Positions 63,916-64,000 of a stretch of DNA of 64,000 nt are shown here, piece by piece. A program made the position numbers and the translations under genes. Where the stretch lies: the NCBI GenBank assembly GCA_027026255.1, contig JALVOT010000017.1, forward strand, positions 62,001-126,000, in the 5' to 3' direction. The DNA is from Caldifarciminota bacterium (GTDB lineage Bacteria; Hydrothermota; Tepidihabitantia; SM23-42). Position 1 is the first letter of the stretch. Every line of letters starts with the position of its first letter. The notes beneath the pieces are model-generated. The model saw nothing but the letters and a program-made list of their open reading frames with translations, was not told where the DNA came from and searched no databases.

Positions 63916-64000
63916 ATGATGGTTGCCATTGTATTGGTATTAACCACAAGGATTGGAAGGATAAAAAATTTCAAAGAAATGGTAGGTGCAAATGGAAATA
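63916..64000 (+). CDS. Partial CDS cut by the window end
   Basis: Open frame from an ATG after GGGGAAAG: a short hydrophobic start (MMVAIVLVLTTRIGR), then a polar stretch. An in-frame ATG four codons earlier is also possible. Too short to assign a family. Confidence 0.4.
   Translation, partial: MMVAIVLVLTTRIGRIKNFKEMVGANGN

Noticed and set aside
1-64000. CRISPR arrays, rRNA, tRNA and prophage
   Set aside because: No regular direct repeats with spacers, no rRNA/tRNA signatures and no phage structural genes were seen.

Overview
The window comes from an AT-rich, Gram-negative, anaerobic bacterium. A PorV/PorQ-like outer-membrane barrel and secreted proteins with type IX secretion (T9SS) C-terminal sorting domains point to the FCB/Bacteroidota side of the tree. 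Together with pyruvate phosphate dikinase, a cyclic-2,3-diphosphoglycerate-synthetase-like protein and corrinoid/2-hydroxyacyl-CoA-dehydratase chemistry, this fits an uncultured FCB-like lineage of the WOR-3/Stahlbacteria kind. That placement is inference from gene content, not a phylogeny.

Layout. 1-1.3 kb: TPR/coiled-coil protein and a small charged protein. 1.6-5.6 kb (-): cDPGS-like gene and ppdK. 5.8-13 kb (-): one operon, PorV-like barrel > Cache-like membrane coiled-coil > YhaM-type exonuclease > smc > ftsY. 13-19.5 kb (-): a selenium operon, 57-aa small ORF > Sec-containing selD > yedE > tusA-like > cysteine desulfurase > DUF3343 > decayed hdrA/mvhD > selB. 19.5-23.1 kb (+): three secreted proteins, two of them Omp28/thioredoxin-like with CTYC motifs. 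23.4-36.99 kb (+): a second selD, which reads as an in-frame fusion to a ferredoxin:thioredoxin-reductase (FTR) catalytic domain through a UGA (Sec) codon with a SECIS-like hairpin. It is followed by an ABC importer with its own FTR protein and an outer-membrane barrel, then a SAM methyltransferase, a corrinoid protein, two UroD-type corrinoid methyltransferases, a RACo-type activator, two HgdB/BcrC-like proteins and an HgdC-like ATPase. 37-44.2 kb (-): wecB, DUF4412, radical SAM/B12, and rpsO-pnp-M16 peptidase. 44.9-50 kb (+): YIP1 protein and a TolC/MFP/MacB-type efflux system. 50-53.9 kb (-): accD-ugpC-PBP1A. 54-61.5 kb: a 53-aa membrane protein, an HD-GYP phosphodiesterase and AddB/AddA. 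61.6-64 kb: cold-shock protein, a 98-aa unknown, an M23 peptidase and a truncated CDS.

How it fits together. yedE, TusA-like, desulfurase, DUF3343, two SelD and SelB form most of a selenium-delivery and Sec-insertion pathway; selA, selC and the main selenoenzymes are not here. Decayed hdrA/mvhD inside the operon suggests that a (perhaps selenium-using) electron-bifurcating complex was lost. The 25-37 kb block looks like uptake followed by corrinoid methyl-group chemistry with ATP-driven low-potential electron transfer. Its substrate cannot be read from sequence, but the shared FTR domain ties it to the selD fusion.

Regulation. Sigma70-type promoters with TTGACA-16 nt-TATAAT are unusually easy to see. 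At least five place the start codon 5-7 nt after the -10 box, which implies leaderless mRNAs. Four short ORFs with good Shine-Dalgarno sequences end exactly on the start codon of the next gene, three of them at selenium/transport genes. Two copies of a ~370-385 bp non-coding element with ~22-bp terminal inverted repeats lie with three of their four ends exactly 11 nt from a -35 box.
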